64,000 bases of DNA from Pseudomonas sp. KU26590 (GTDB taxonomy: Bacteria; Pseudomonadota; Gammaproteobacteria; Pseudomonadales; Pseudomonadaceae), in assembly GCF_026153515.1 (NCBI RefSeq), contig NZ_CP110644.1, forward strand, positions 5,335,501 to 5,399,500. The letters are read 5' to 3'. A program made the position numbers and the translations under genes. The notes under the pieces were generated by a model that did no database searches, was not told the origin of the DNA, and saw only the letters and a list, made by a program, of their open reading frames with translations. Below, piece after piece: positions 20,466-29,622 of the stretch. How positions within the stretch are numbered: the first letter of the stretch is position 1; each line of letters starts with the position of its first letter.

Positions 20466-22112
20466 TCAGTGCGCCAAACCAAGGTTGGCTTCATTGAGAT
20501 CCAGTTCCGCCAGCACCATGCGCAGCACGTCATCGCCGATCTGGTGATGACGGTGCAGGCTGTACAGCGCCAGGCGCTGGGCGCGCAGGGCGTTGAGGCG
20601 CATGCGTCTCTCCAGCTGGTCCATCTGAAACGCCAGCGCCTGCGCCTCGGCGGTGTCATTGAAGATATCCAGACGATGGCGGTATTCGGACATGATCCGC
20701 GCCTTCACTTCCATGGCGAGCACCGCCTGCGCGGCATCGGGCGAATCCGTCGCTGCCGGGATCGCTTCGTTCTCCAACGTCTGAATCGCCGCCTGCGCCG
20801 TGCGCTTCCAGGCGTCCCTCACTTCGCGCTTCATGCGCAGGTCTGGCTCACTGACCTGCCCACGCAAGAGCAACGGCAAGCCAATGCTCGCCGACACCAG
20901 CGACAGCAGGATGACCCCCGCAGCGATGAAAATCAGCAAGTCACGCTCGGGAAAGTCGACGCCCGCGCTGATCAGCAGCGGCACCGACAATGTGCCTGCC
21001 AGCGTGACCGCACCGCGCACCCCGCCTACGGTCAGCAGCAATGACGAACGGGTGGACAGATCAAGGGTTCCGTCGCCCCTGCCGCGCCAGCGCCGAATCT
21101 GGATCATCAGCCGCCAGACACTTTGCACCCAGATGTAACGCAACACCGCCAACACGACGAAGATCGCCAGCACATCGAGGCAGCGCCACAACAGGGTCGG
21201 CCACAGGGTCGCTTCGTGATGGGTGACGGCGGTGATGATGTCCGGCAGTTGTAAACCCAGCAGCAGGAAAATCAGGCCGTTGAAGGCAAACTCCAACAAG
21301 GTCCACACGCTTCGATTAAGCAACCGGGTGCTGGTCTGGCGGGGCAGCAGATCGACCCAGCTTTGCATCATCCCCGCCGCCACCGCCGAGAGAATTCCGG
21401 ACAACTCAAGCCGCTCGGCCAAGACGTAAGCCGCAAACGGCAGCAGCAACATGAACACCACGTGGGTCGCCGGGTCATCCCAGCCCCGGGTGATCATCCA
21501 GCTGCGCAAACGCCCCACCACCCAGCTGAGCGCGACGCCCACGGCCAGACCGCCGCAGGCAACCAGCACGAAATTCAGACTGGCATCGGTCAGGGAGAAC
21601 ACCCCGGTGATGGCGGCTGCGAGGGCAAATTTGAAGGTGACGAGGCCGGTCGCGTCATTCATCAGCGCCTCGCCCTGCAGCATGCGCATGATCGGCACGG
21701 GCAGCCGGTCCTGGGCAATGGCCGAAACCGCCACGGCGTCGGTCGGCGACAACACTGCCGCCAACGCAAAGGCGACGGGCAAGGGAATGGAAGGTAGCAG
21801 CCAGTGAATGAAGTAGCCGGCGCCGATTACGGTGAAAACCACCAGTCCGACCGCGAGGGTCAAGATCGCCCAGCGATAGCGCCAGAGGTCGCGCTTGGGC
21901 ATCCGCCAGCCATCGGAAAACAGCAACGGCGGCAGGAACAGAAACAGGAACAGCTCAGGATCGAGCCCCACGTGCAGGCCTAGCGTCGGCCAGGCGAGCA
22001 AGGCGCCAGCGGCGATCTGCACCAGCGGCAACGGCAGCGGAATCACCCGGGCCAGCAATCGCGAGACACCTACCAGCGTCAATAGGATGAGGACGGTATA
22101 GGCTGTTTGCAT
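20466..22112 (-). CDS. Na+/H+ antiporter, CPA1 (NhaP-like) family
   Basis: This is an inner-membrane cation/proton exchanger. The 548-aa protein begins with hydrophobic helices (AYTVLILLTLVGVSRLLA, then LPLPLVQIAAGALLAWPTLG). It has about twelve membrane segments and the family's unwound-helix motifs, LSPTDAVAVSAIAQD and LMNDATGLVTFKFALAAA (acidic residues in the ion path). After about residue 400 comes a soluble, partly helical cytoplasmic tail. The start at 22112 gives a natural membrane amino end; the frame is open about 108 codons further without likeness to the family. The exact cation (Na+, K+ or Li+) cannot be read. It points towards dapC, and its upstream region is shared with the divergent gene at 22366. 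Confidence 0.9.
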   Translation of the reverse strand: MQTAYTVLILLTLVGVSRLLARVIPLPLPLVQIAAGALLAWPTLGLHVGLDPELFLFLFLPPLLFSDGWRMPKRDLWRYRWAILTLAVGLVVFTVIGAGYFIHWLLPSIPLPVAFALAAVLSPTDAVAVSAIAQDRLPVPIMRMLQGEALMNDATGLVTFKFALAAAITGVFSLTDASLNFVLVACGGLAVGVALSWVVGRLRSWMITRGWDDPATHVVFMLLLPFAAYVLAERLELSGILSAVAAGMMQSWVDLLPRQTSTRLLNRSVWTLLEFAFNGLIFLLLGLQLPDIITAVTHHEATLWPTLLWRCLDVLAIFVVLAVLRYIWVQSVWRLMIQIRRWRGRGDGTLDLSTRSSLLLTVGGVRGAVTLAGTLSVPLLISAGVDFPERDLLIFIAAGVILLSLVSASIGLPLLLRGQVSEPDLRMKREVRDAWKRTAQAAIQTLENEAIPAATDSPDAAQAVLAMEVKARIMSEYRHRLDIFNDTAEAQALAFQMDQLERRMRLNALRAQRLALYSLHRHHQIGDDVLRMVLAELDLNEANLGLAH

Positions 22113-22365
22113 GGCGTGTTTCCCCAGGCTTTGACTCATGACTGACATCGGCAACAGACTCGATGCGTCCTGCAAAGTGCCCATCTTAATGCCTGTAACG
22201 GTCATGGGTTCCTGATACATCATGAGTGGCCAACCGCCGTCGCCCCCAGACATGGCGCGTAAACCCGGGTCAAATAGACAAAGCGTCGGCCCGCCGCGCT
22301 TACCCGGCGTGTACGTGGCATAATCCTCCACCGTTTTTTTCAACCGTCCCGAAAGGAGCAGGCCC

Positions 22366-22728
22366 ATGGCCAAGGAAACCCACACGTTGCACCTGTTTGG
22401 GATAAAGGCATGCGACACAATGAAGAAGGCGCGCACCTGGCTCGACGAAAAATCGGTGAATTACGATTTCCACGACTACAAGACCCAGGGCATCGATCGC
22501 GACCACCTGACCCGTTGGTGCAACGAGCATGGCTGGCAGACGGTACTCAACCGCGCCGGCACGACCTTTCGGAAACTGGACGAGGCGCAGAAAGCCGACC
22601 TCGATCAGGAAAAGGCCATTGAGCTGATGCTTGCTCAGCCCTCGATGATCAAACGCCCGGTGCTGGATCTTGGCGACAAAACCCTGATTGGCTTCAAACC
22701 CGAACTGTACGCTGCGGCTATCGCCTGA
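22366..22728 (+). CDS. ArsC/Spx-family protein (YffB type)
   Basis: A 120-aa thioredoxin-fold protein. LHLFGIKACDTMKKARTWLDE carries a single cysteine in the CDTMKKAR position where ArsC/Spx proteins keep theirs. Later come GTTFRKLDE and SMIKRPVLDLGDKTLIGFKPELY, with the cis-proline loop (KRPVL) and the arginine/lysine pattern of the family. These proteins resemble glutathione-dependent arsenate reductases but most YffB-type members have no proven arsenate role. It lies 31 nt before dapD, so it may share its transcript, as in many pseudomonads. Confidence 0.88.
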   Translation: MAKETHTLHLFGIKACDTMKKARTWLDEKSVNYDFHDYKTQGIDRDHLTRWCNEHGWQTVLNRAGTTFRKLDEAQKADLDQEKAIELMLAQPSMIKRPVLDLGDKTLIGFKPELYAAAIA

Positions 22729-22759
22729 TTGAGATAGCCCTAAATAACGAGGTATCTGC

Positions 22760-23794
22760 ATGTCCACTTCTCTGTTCAGCCTGGCCTTTGGCCTTGGCAC
22801 ACAAAACCGTAAAGGCACCTGGCTGGAAGTTTTCTACGCCCTGCCACTGCTCAACCCGTCGGCTGAAATCGTCGCCGCCGTCGCACCGATCCTGGGCTAC
22901 ACCGGTGGCAATCAGGCCATCGCCTTCAACACCGATCTGTCCTCGCGTCTGGCCAATGCCCTCAAAGGCATCGACGACACCCAGGCCGCGCTGCTGACCC
23001 GACTCGCCGAGAGCCACAACCCCCTGGTTGCCACGCTGCTGGCTGACGACACCGCGCTGACCTCCACCCCCGAGGCTTACCTCAAGTTGCATCTGCTGTC
23101 CCATCGTCTGGTCAAGCCCCACGGCTTGAGCCTGGCCGGCGTGTTTCCGCTGCTGCCGAACGTCGCGTGGACCAGCCAGGGCGCCATCGACTTGGGCGAG
23201 CTGGCCGAGCGTCAGCTGGAAGCCCGCCTGAAAGGCCATCTGCTGGAAGTCTTCTCGGTGGACAAATTCCCGAAAATGACCGACTACGTCGTGCCGGCCG
23301 GTGTGCGCATCGCTGACACCGCGCGCGTGCGCCTGGGCGCCTACATCGGCGAAGGCACCACCGTGATGCACGAAGGTTTCGTCAACTTCAACGGCGGCAC
23401 CGAAGGCCCGGGCATGATCGAAGGTCGCGTGTCGGCGGGTGTGTTCGTCGGCAAGGGTTCGGACCTGGGCGGCGGTTGCTCGACCATGGGCACCCTGTCG
23501 GGCGGCGGCAACATGGTGATCAAGGTCGGCGAAGGCTGCCTGATCGGCGCGAACGCCGGTATCGGCATTCCGCTGGGCGACCGTAATACCGTTGAAGCCG
23601 GTCTGTACGTTACCGCTGGCACCAAAGTGGCACTGCTGGACGACAAAAACGAGCTGGTCAAGGTCGTCAAGGCCCGTGAGCTGGCCGGTCAACCGGACCT
23701 GCTGTTCCGTCGCAACTCGCAGACCGGCGCGGTGGAGTGCAAATCCCACAAGTCGGCCATCGAGCTGAACGAAGCGCTGCACGCTCACAACTGA
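22760..23794 (+). CDS. dapD: 2,3,4,5-tetrahydropyridine-2,6-dicarboxylate N-succinyltransferase
   Basis: DapD succinylates tetrahydrodipicolinate using succinyl-CoA, the step before DapC in diaminopimelate synthesis. The 344-aa protein is of the longer Pseudomonas/actinobacterial-like DapD type. Its amino domain (SLFSLAFGLGTQNRKGTWLE) is followed by a left-handed beta-helix with VRLGAYIGEGTTVMHEGFVN, NGGTEGPGMIEGRVSAGVFV and GGGNMVIKVGEGCLIGANAG. It is followed by a hairpin (23807-23839) and then csdA. Confidence 0.96.
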   Translation: MSTSLFSLAFGLGTQNRKGTWLEVFYALPLLNPSAEIVAAVAPILGYTGGNQAIAFNTDLSSRLANALKGIDDTQAALLTRLAESHNPLVATLLADDTALTSTPEAYLKLHLLSHRLVKPHGLSLAGVFPLLPNVAWTSQGAIDLGELAERQLEARLKGHLLEVFSVDKFPKMTDYVVPAGVRIADTARVRLGAYIGEGTTVMHEGFVNFNGGTEGPGMIEGRVSAGVFVGKGSDLGGGCSTMGTLSGGGNMVIKVGEGCLIGANAGIGIPLGDRNTVEAGLYVTAGTKVALLDDKNELVKVVKARELAGQPDLLFRRNSQTGAVECKSHKSAIELNEALHAHN

Positions 23795-23806
23795 TCGATG
23801 CTGCGT

Positions 23807-23839
23807 GCGGGTTCGGTGTCCCCCGGGGACCGAACCCGC
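23807..23839 (+). terminator. Hairpin between dapD and csdA
   Basis: A 10-bp GC-rich stem (gcgggttcgg at 23807-23816, ccgaacccgc at 23830-23839) begins 12 nt after the dapD stop. The downstream tail (cccaacgagc) has no U-tract, so this is a terminator-like or processing hairpin rather than a textbook terminator. Confidence 0.4.
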
Positions 23840-23858
23840 CCCAACGAGCGTGACTGAC

Positions 23859-25064
23859 ATGCCCCTCATTTCTCCCTGGCGCGCTGACTTTCCGGCCATC
23901 GACGCCCTGCAACGGCAAGGCCAGACCTATCTGGACAGCGCCGCTACCGCACAAAAACCCCACGCCCTGATCGACGCCACGGTGCATTACTACGCCAATG
24001 GCGCGGCGAATGTGCATCGCGCTCAGCATCTGCCGGGCGCCATGGCGACCCAGGCTTTCGAGGACACCCGGCGCAAGGCCGGCGAATGGCTGAATGCCGG
24101 GGCGTCGGGGCAGATCGTTTTCACCCACGGCGCCACGTCCGCCTTCAACCTGCTCGCTTATGGCCTGGAGCACGTGTTTCAGTCCGGCGACGAGATTGTC
24201 ATCAGCGCGCTGGAGCATCACGCCAATCTGTTGCCCTGGCAGCAACTGGCCCTGCGTCGCGACCTGAAGCTGGTGGTGTTGCCCATTACCGACGCCGGGG
24301 TGGTCGATGTGGAGGCCGCCGCCGGGCTGATCACTCCACGCACCCGTTTGCTGGCGGTCAGTCAGTTGTCCAACGTGCTCGGCACCTGGCAGCCGGTTGG
24401 GCAACTTGTCGCGCTCGCTCGGGCACAGGGCGCGCTGACGGTGATCGATGGCGCCCAGGGCGTCGTCCATGGCCGACACGATGTGCAGGACATCGGCTGC
24501 GACTTCTATGTGTTTTCCAGCCATAAGCTCTATGGCCCGGATGGCGTGGGCGTGTTGTTTGGGCGACATGAAGCGCTGGCGCAGCTGCGTCACTGGCAGT
24601 TCGGCGGCGAAATGGTCCTGCAGACCGACTACCAGACGGCAACGTTTCGCCCTGCGCCCCTGGGCTTCGAGGCGGGCACGCCACCCATCAGCGCAGTGAT
24701 CGGCCTTGGCGCGACGCTGGATTATCTCAACGGCCTTAATCAATCCGCCGTCGCCGAATACGAAGCGCGCCTGCATGAGCGGCTGCGCGCCGGGCTGATG
24801 CTGCGCGACGGCGTGCAGGTGCTGGGCGATCCCCATGTGGCGCTGGTGAGCTTTGTCGTAGAGGGCGTGCACAACGCCGATCTTGCTCACCTGCTGACTG
24901 AGCAAGGCGTCGCTGTTCGCGCCGGTCACCATTGCGCCATCCCGTTGATCAATGGCTTGGGACTCTCCGGCGCGATTCGCGTGTCGCTGGGGCTGTACAA
25001 CGATTCCCAAGACCTTGAACGATTTTTCACCGCACTGGATCAGGCATTGGAGTTGTTGCGATGA
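23859..25064 (+). CDS. csdA: Cysteine desulfurase, CsdA/SufS (group II) type
   Basis: This PLP enzyme takes sulfur from cysteine as a persulfide. The 401-aa protein shows GQTYLDSAATAQKP, FTHGATSAFNLLAYGL, EHHANLLPWQQLA, and FSSHKLYGPDGVGVLFG with the PLP lysine at about residue 223. The catalytic cysteine is at about residue 359 in VRAGHHCAIP, a loop form typical of group II enzymes. The start at 23859 gives the family's amino end; 18 open codons upstream fall in the hairpin. The sufE-type gene overlaps its stop by four bases (ATGA), and a tcdA gene faces it. The CsdA role in cyclic t6A is therefore more likely than general Fe-S assembly, although SufS-like function is not excluded. Confidence 0.9.
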   Translation: MPLISPWRADFPAIDALQRQGQTYLDSAATAQKPHALIDATVHYYANGAANVHRAQHLPGAMATQAFEDTRRKAGEWLNAGASGQIVFTHGATSAFNLLAYGLEHVFQSGDEIVISALEHHANLLPWQQLALRRDLKLVVLPITDAGVVDVEAAAGLITPRTRLLAVSQLSNVLGTWQPVGQLVALARAQGALTVIDGAQGVVHGRHDVQDIGCDFYVFSSHKLYGPDGVGVLFGRHEALAQLRHWQFGGEMVLQTDYQTATFRPAPLGFEAGTPPISAVIGLGATLDYLNGLNQSAVAEYEARLHERLRAGLMLRDGVQVLGDPHVALVSFVVEGVHNADLAHLLTEQGVAVRAGHHCAIPLINGLGLSGAIRVSLGLYNDSQDLERFFTALDQALELLR

Positions 25065-25465
25065 GCCTGCCGAGCGATGCACACGCCGCGCTGGAGACCT
25101 TCAACGTTTCATTGAGCTGGGAGCAGCGCGCACGATTGTTGATGCAATGGGGCGAGCGCCTGGCCCCGATGAGCGACGACGAAAAAAACGATGAGCACTT
25201 GGTTGACGGCTGCGAGAGCAAGGTGTGGCTGGTCGGCGATGTAATCGACGGGCACTGGCAGTTCCGCGCCGCCAGCGACGCGCGGTTGATTCGTGGCCTG
25301 GTGGCGTTGCTGCTGGCGCGGGTCAATGGCTTGTCTGCACAAGCGCTGCAGCAGGTCGATCTGGTTGAGTGGTTTACGCAGCTGGGACTGAGTCGTCAGC
25401 TGTCGCCATCCCGCAGCAATGGGTTGAATGCGGTGTTGCAGAAGATGCGGCAGATCGCGGCGTAG
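25061..25465 (+). CDS. csdE: SufE/CsdE-type sulfur acceptor protein
   Basis: This small protein accepts the persulfide sulfur from its desulfurase partner. The 134-aa product has the SufE fold signature: the amino-terminal helix, LMQWGERLAPM, and VDGCESKVWLVGDV with the acceptor cysteine at residue 51. The second half has RLIRGLVALLLARVNGLSAQ and the LSPSRSNGLNAVLQKMR carboxy helix. It is coupled to csdA by an ATGA overlap. Pairing and the convergent tcdA support the CsdE assignment over SufE; no suf operon genes are near. Confidence 0.9.
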   Translation: MSLPSDAHAALETFNVSLSWEQRARLLMQWGERLAPMSDDEKNDEHLVDGCESKVWLVGDVIDGHWQFRAASDARLIRGLVALLLARVNGLSAQALQQVDLVEWFTQLGLSRQLSPSRSNGLNAVLQKMRQIAA

Positions 25466-25516
25466 GCAATTCTCCGTCGTCCAGACGCCGCGCTGTCACG
25501 CAGCAAACGCAAGACC

Positions 25517-25602
25517 TGTGGGAGCTTGCTCACCAAGGCGATGTGTCAGTCGACATGTTCTTTTCAGATCCAACGCGTTCGCCAGCAAGCCGGCTCCTAC
25601 GG
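25517..25602. repeat. REPIN 1 of the csdE-tcdA intergenic cluster
   Basis: Two REP units face each other: tgtgggagcttgctcacc (25517 onward) and ttcgccagcaagccggctcc (25578 onward). The arms are imperfect. This is a REP doublet (REPIN), typical of Pseudomonas intergenic DNA, made mobile in trans by RAYT transposases (none is in this window). Confidence 0.75.
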
Positions 25603-25644
25603 ATTTTGCGTAGCCCGAAGATTGTGTGCGTTGCCGAGAGCCCG

Positions 25645-25735
25645 TGTAGGAGCGATCTTGCTCGCGAACGGGGTGGGCCTGTCGGGATTGATTGCACTGG
25701 CAGATCGCATTCGCGGGCAAGCGCGCTCCTACAGG
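25645..25735. repeat. REPIN 2 of the csdE-tcdA intergenic cluster
   Basis: The forward unit tgtaggagcgatcttgctcg (25645 onward) pairs with the inverted unit ending gcaagcgcgctcctacagg (to 25735). Confidence 0.8.
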
Positions 25736-25776
25736 GTTTGCGGCTGAATCGATCTCTGGGTTAGACCCTGACCGAA

Positions 25777-25871
25777 CTGTAGGAGCGCGCTTGCCCGCGA
25801 AGAGGCCGGCACCTCCGCTAAATGTTCAGCCGTTGAAATGCCGTCTTCGTCAGCAAGCATGCTCCCACACC
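25777..25871. repeat. REPIN 3 of the csdE-tcdA intergenic cluster
   Basis: The forward unit ctgtaggagcgcgcttgccc (25777 onward) pairs with the diverged inverted unit cagcaagcatgctcccacac (to about 25871). Together the three doublets fill the 414-nt gap (25466-25879) between convergent csdE and tcdA; nothing else is seen in it. Confidence 0.75.
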
Positions 25872-25879
25872 CTCCGCCG

Positions 25880-26698
25880 TCAGTCCGTTGGCTGTGCTTT
25901 GGCCCGCTCCGACGGCCGTCGCACGCCGGCGACGATTTTGTCCACCGCCTTGGTCGCGGCAACCATACCGAAGGTGGCGGTGACCATCATCACCGCGCCA
26001 AAACCGCCCGCGCAGTCCAGCTTCACGCCATCCCCGACAAAGCTTTTCTGCAGGCAAATACTGCCGTCGGGTTTGGGATAGCGCAGTTGCTCGGTGGAGA
26101 ACACGCACGGCACGCTGTAATGGCGAGTGACCGTGCGGGAAAAGCCGTAGTCGCGGCGCAGGGTCGAACGCACCTTGGATGCCAGCGGGTCGTTGAACGT
26201 GCGGTTGAGGTCGCAGACCTGAATCAGGGTCGGGTCGATCTGCCCACCCGCACCGCCGGTGGTGATGATCTGGATCTTGCGGCGTTTGCACCAGGCGATC
26301 AACGCGGCCTTGGCGTTGACGCTGTCGATGCAATCGAGCACGCAGTCCATTTCAGGGGTGATGTATTCGGCCATGGTTTCGCGGGTGACGAAATCAGCGA
26401 CGGCATGGACGACGCAATCAGGGTTGATCTCACGCAGGCGGTCGGCCATGACGTCGACCTTGGCGCGGCCAACGGTGCTGCTCAGGGCGTGCAACTGGCG
26501 GTTGCTGTTGCTGACGCACACGTCGTCCAGATCAAACAGGGAAATCTCGCCCACGCCACAGCGCGCCATGGCTTCTGCCGCCCAGGAACCCACGCCGCCG
26601 ATGCCGACCACCGCCACGTGGGCCGCGCGCAGGCGTTCCAGGCCCTCGATGCCGTACAGGCGGGCGACGCCAGCGAAACGCGGATCTTCTGTGCTCAT
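25880..26698 (-). CDS. tcdA: tRNA threonylcarbamoyladenosine dehydratase
   Basis: TcdA (CsdL) is an E1-like enzyme that dehydrates t6A37 to cyclic t6A in tRNAs, working with CsdA and CsdE. The 272-aa protein begins with the ThiF/MoeB-type RFAGVARLYGIEGLERLRAA and the nucleotide-binding VVGIGGVGSWAAEAMARCG. Then come LFDLDDVCVSNSNRQLHAL, the VLDCIDSVNAKAALIAWCKR segment, and a hydrophobic carboxy part. The start at 26698 (MSTEDPRF) follows a near-perfect -10 by about 25 nt; the frame is open 18 more codons through the promoter. Convergence with csdA-csdE supports the function. Confidence 0.94.
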   Translation of the reverse strand: MSTEDPRFAGVARLYGIEGLERLRAAHVAVVGIGGVGSWAAEAMARCGVGEISLFDLDDVCVSNSNRQLHALSSTVGRAKVDVMADRLREINPDCVVHAVADFVTRETMAEYITPEMDCVLDCIDSVNAKAALIAWCKRRKIQIITTGGAGGQIDPTLIQVCDLNRTFNDPLASKVRSTLRRDYGFSRTVTRHYSVPCVFSTEQLRYPKPDGSICLQKSFVGDGVKLDCAGGFGAVMMVTATFGMVAATKAVDKIVAGVRRPSERAKAQPTD

Positions 26699-26721
26699 GA
26701 CCAATACCCCAAAAAACCGGC

Positions 26722-26755
26722 GCGCATTATAGGCCCTGACGGCGATTCGCAAAGC
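26722..26755 (-). promoter_or_regulatory. Candidate tcdA promoter
   Basis: The minus strand carries a perfect TATAAT at 26726-26731 with tttgcg about 16 nt upstream as a weak -35, about 25 nt before the tcdA start codon. Confidence 0.5.
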
Positions 26756-26930
26756 GCTGAGTTGCAGGCGTTTGGTCTGAAAGTCACCTCTTTCCCGGCA
26801 TACCCGCAGAGCACAGTTAACGCCCTACATGGGTGACCGAACAGAACTTCAACACTTGTCGGTTGCCAAAGTTTCGGCCCGCTGTACCCTGTCACTCCTC
26901 CCCGTTCCCCTCTTGGAACCTGAAGCATCT

Positions 26931-29519
26931 ATGTCATCGCGTAAATTTGGACTCAACCTCGTTGTCGTCGTGGCGATTGCTGCGCTGTTCACTGGCTTCT
27001 GGGCGCTGATTAACCGCCCCGTCTCAGCCCCCAACTGGCCTGAGCAGATCTCCGGTTTCTCCTATTCGCCTTTCCGGCTGGGGCAGAACCCACAGAAGGA
27101 TCTCTACCCGTCCGACGAAGAAATGCGTCAGGACCTGGAGCTGATGAGCAAGCAGACGGACAACATCCGTATCTACTCGGTGGATGGCACCCTCAAGGAC
27201 ATTCCCAAGCTGGCCGAGGAGTTCGGCCTGCGGGTGACCCTGGGCATCTGGATCAGCCCGGACCTTGAGCGTAACGAGCGCGAGATCACCACGGCGATCG
27301 AGCTGGCGAACACCTCGCGCAGCGTCGTTCGCGTGGTAGTCGGCAACGAAGCGCTGTATCGCGAAGAGATCAAACCCAAGGACCTGATGGCCGCCCTCGA
27401 CCGCGTGCGCGCCGCCGTTAAAGTCCCGGTGACCACGTCCGAGCAGTGGCATATCTGGGAGAAGTACCCGGAACTGGCCAAGCACGTTGACCTGATCGCC
27501 GCGCACATCCTGCCGTACTGGGAATACATCCCGATGGATAAAGCCGGGCAGTACGTGCTCGACCGCGCCCGCGAACTGAAACGCATGTTCCCGAAAAAAC
27601 CGCTGCTGCTCTCTGAGGTTGGCTGGCCGAGCAATGGCCACATGCGCGGCGGTGCGGACGCTACTCAGTCGGATCAGGCGGTTTACCTGCGCACGCTGGT
27701 TAACAAGCTCAACCGTCAGGGCTTCAACTACTTCGTGATCGAGGCCTTCGATCAGCCGTGGAAAGCCAGTGACGAAGGCTCGGTCGGCGCGTACTGGGGC
27801 GTTTACAACGCTGCACGCCAGCAGAAATTCAATTTCGAAGGCCCGGTGGTGGCGATCCCCCAGTGGCGCGTATTGGCGATCGGCTCGGCGGTGTTGGCAA
27901 TGCTCGCCCTCGCCTTGCTGCTGATTGATGGCTCGGCGCTGCGTCAACGTGGCCGGACATTCCTGACCTTTATCGCCTTCCTGTGCGGCTCGGTGCTGGT
28001 CTGGATCGGCTACGACTACAGCCAGCAATACAGCACCTGGTTCAGTCTGCTTGTAGGATTTTTACTGGCGCTGGGCGCGTTCGGCGTGTTCATCGTGCTG
28101 CTGACCGAGGCCCACGAACTGGCCGAAGCGGTGTGGACGCACAAGCGTCGCCGCGAATTCCTGCCCGTAGAAGGGGATTCGGCCTACAGACCGAAAGTGT
28201 CAATTCACGTGCCCTGCTACAACGAGCCGCCGGAGATGGTCAAACAGACCCTCAACGCACTGGCCGCACTGGATTACCCGGATTTCGAAGTGTTGCTGAT
28301 CGACAACAACACCAAGGACCCGGCCGTGTGGGAGCCGGTCAAGGCCCACTGCGAAATGCTCGGCCCGCGCTTCAAGTTTTTCCACGTCGCCCCCCTGGCC
28401 GGGTTCAAGGGCGGCGCCCTGAATTACCTGATCCCGCACACGGCGCCGGACGCCGAAGTGATCGCCGTGATCGACTCGGACTACTGCGTCGACCGCAACT
28501 GGCTCAAGCACATGGTCCCACACTTCGCCGACCCAAAAATCGCCGTAGTGCAGTCCCCGCAGGACTACCGCGACCAGCACGAAAGTGCGTTCAAAAAGCT
28601 CTGCTATTCGGAATACAAAGGCTTCTTCTACATCGGCATGGTCACCCGCAACGACCGCGACGCGATCATTCAGCACGGCACCATGACCATGACCCGCCGC
28701 TCGGTTCTGGAAGAACTGGGCTGGGCGGACTGGTGCATCTGCGAAGACGCCGAGCTGGGCCTTCGCGTGTTCGAAAAAGGCTATTCGGCAGCTTACGCGC
28801 ACAATAGCTTCGGCAAGGGCCTGATGCCCGACACCTTCATCGACTTCAAGAAGCAGCGATTCCGCTGGGCCTATGGCGCGATTCAGATCATCAAGCGTCA
28901 CGCCGCCAGCCTGCTGCGCGGCAAGGACACCGAACTGACCCGCGGCCAGCGTTATCACTTCCTCGCGGGCTGGCTGCCGTGGGTGGCCGATGGCATGAAC
29001 ATCTTCTTCACGGTCGGCGCACTGCTCTGGTCGTCGGCGATGATCATCGTGCCCAACCGTGTTGATCCGCCGCTGCTGATTTTCGCGATTCCGCCGCTGG
29101 CGCTGTTCTTCTTCAAGGTCGGCAAGATCATCTTCCTGTACCGTCGCGCCGTTGGCGTGAACCTCACGGACGCGTTCTATGCGGCCCTCGCGGGGCTGGC
29201 GCTGTCTCACACCATTGCCAAAGCGGTGCTGTACGGGTTCTTCACCACCAGCATCCCGTTCTTCCGCACCCCGAAAAACGCCGAAAGCCATGGCTTGCTG
29301 GTGGCGATATCCGAGGCCCGCGAAGAGCTGTTCATCATGTTAATGCTGTGGGGCGCTGCATTGGGGATCTGTCTGGTGCAGGGTCTGCCGAGCAATGACA
29401 TGCGCTTCTGGGTGACGATGCTGCTGGTGCAATCGCTGCCGTATCTGGCGGCGCTGATCATGGCGTTTCTGTCTTCGCTGCCGAAACCGAAACCGGCAGA
29501 CGAACCCGCTACTGCCTGA
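26931..29519 (+). CDS. ndvB: Membrane beta-glucan synthase with GH17 and GT2 domains (NdvB)
   Basis: The protein is a processive glucosyltransferase for (cyclic) beta-1,3-glucans, known in P. aeruginosa as NdvB and linked there to biofilm antibiotic tolerance. The 862-aa product has an amino-terminal membrane helix (residues about 8-27). A GH17 domain follows (about 35-310) with the acid/base in [12 protein letters not shown] and the nucleophile in [13 protein letters not shown]. After several helices (about 315-395) comes a GT2 domain with [45 protein letters not shown] and QRFRWAYG (D, DxD, ED and QxxRW sets). Carboxy-terminal helices complete the channel. The start at 26931 avoids 34 upstream codons without membrane character. 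The neighbourhood ndvB-dapE-rlmA is the same as in P. aeruginosa. Confidence 0.92.
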   Translation: MSSRKFGLNLVVVVAIAALFTGFWALINRPVSAPNWPEQISGFSYSPFRLGQNPQKDLYPSDEEMRQDLELMSKQTDNIRIYSVDGTLKDIPKLAEEFGLRVTLGIWISPDLERNEREITTAIELANTSRSVVRVVVGNEALYREEIKPKDLMAALDRVRAAVKVPVTTSEQWHIWEKYPELAKHVDLIAAHILPYWEYIPMDKAGQYVLDRARELKRMFPKKPLLLSEVGWPSNGHMRGGADATQSDQAVYLRTLVNKLNRQGFNYFVIEAFDQPWKASDEGSVGAYWGVYNAARQQKFNFEGPVVAIPQWRVLAIGSAVLAMLALALLLIDGSALRQRGRTFLTFIAFLCGSVLVWIGYDYSQQYSTWFSLLVGFLLALGAFGVFIVLLTEAHELAEAVWTHKRRREFLPVEGDSAYRPKVSIHVPCYNEPPEMVKQTLNALAALDYPDFEVLLIDNNTKDPAVWEPVKAHCEMLGPRFKFFHVAPLAGFKGGALNYLIPHTAPDAEVIAVIDSDYCVDRNWLKHMVPHFADPKIAVVQSPQDYRDQHESAFKKLCYSEYKGFFYIGMVTRNDRDAIIQHGTMTMTRRSVLEELGWADWCICEDAELGLRVFEKGYSAAYAHNSFGKGLMPDTFIDFKKQRFRWAYGAIQIIKRHAASLLRGKDTELTRGQRYHFLAGWLPWVADGMNIFFTVGALLWSSAMIIVPNRVDPPLLIFAIPPLALFFFKVGKIIFLYRRAVGVNLTDAFYAALAGLALSHTIAKAVLYGFFTTSIPFFRTPKNAESHGLLVAISEAREELFIMLMLWGAALGICLVQGLPSNDMRFWVTMLLVQSLPYLAALIMAFLSSLPKPKPADEPATA

Positions 29520-29538
29520 AACATTGGGGCGCTGTACT

Positions 29539-29570
29539 AAACGGCGGTCTTCGGGTCGCCGTTTTGCTTT
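29539..29570 (+). terminator. Terminator downstream of ndvB
   Basis: An 8-bp stem (aaacggcg at 29539-29546, cgccgttt at 29557-29564) with a loop containing ttcg is followed by tgcttt, 20 nt after the ndvB stop. It separates ndvB from dapE. Confidence 0.65.
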
Positions 29571-29622
29571 AAGCTATTCGCCGGTTTATCGCCTTGTCTT
29601 CACTCAATATCTCGGACCTTTC

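Noticed and set aside
23859..25465. A suf operon for Fe-S cluster assembly
   Set aside because: No sufB, sufC or sufD is present; the pair faces tcdA, so the CsdA/CsdE reading fits better.
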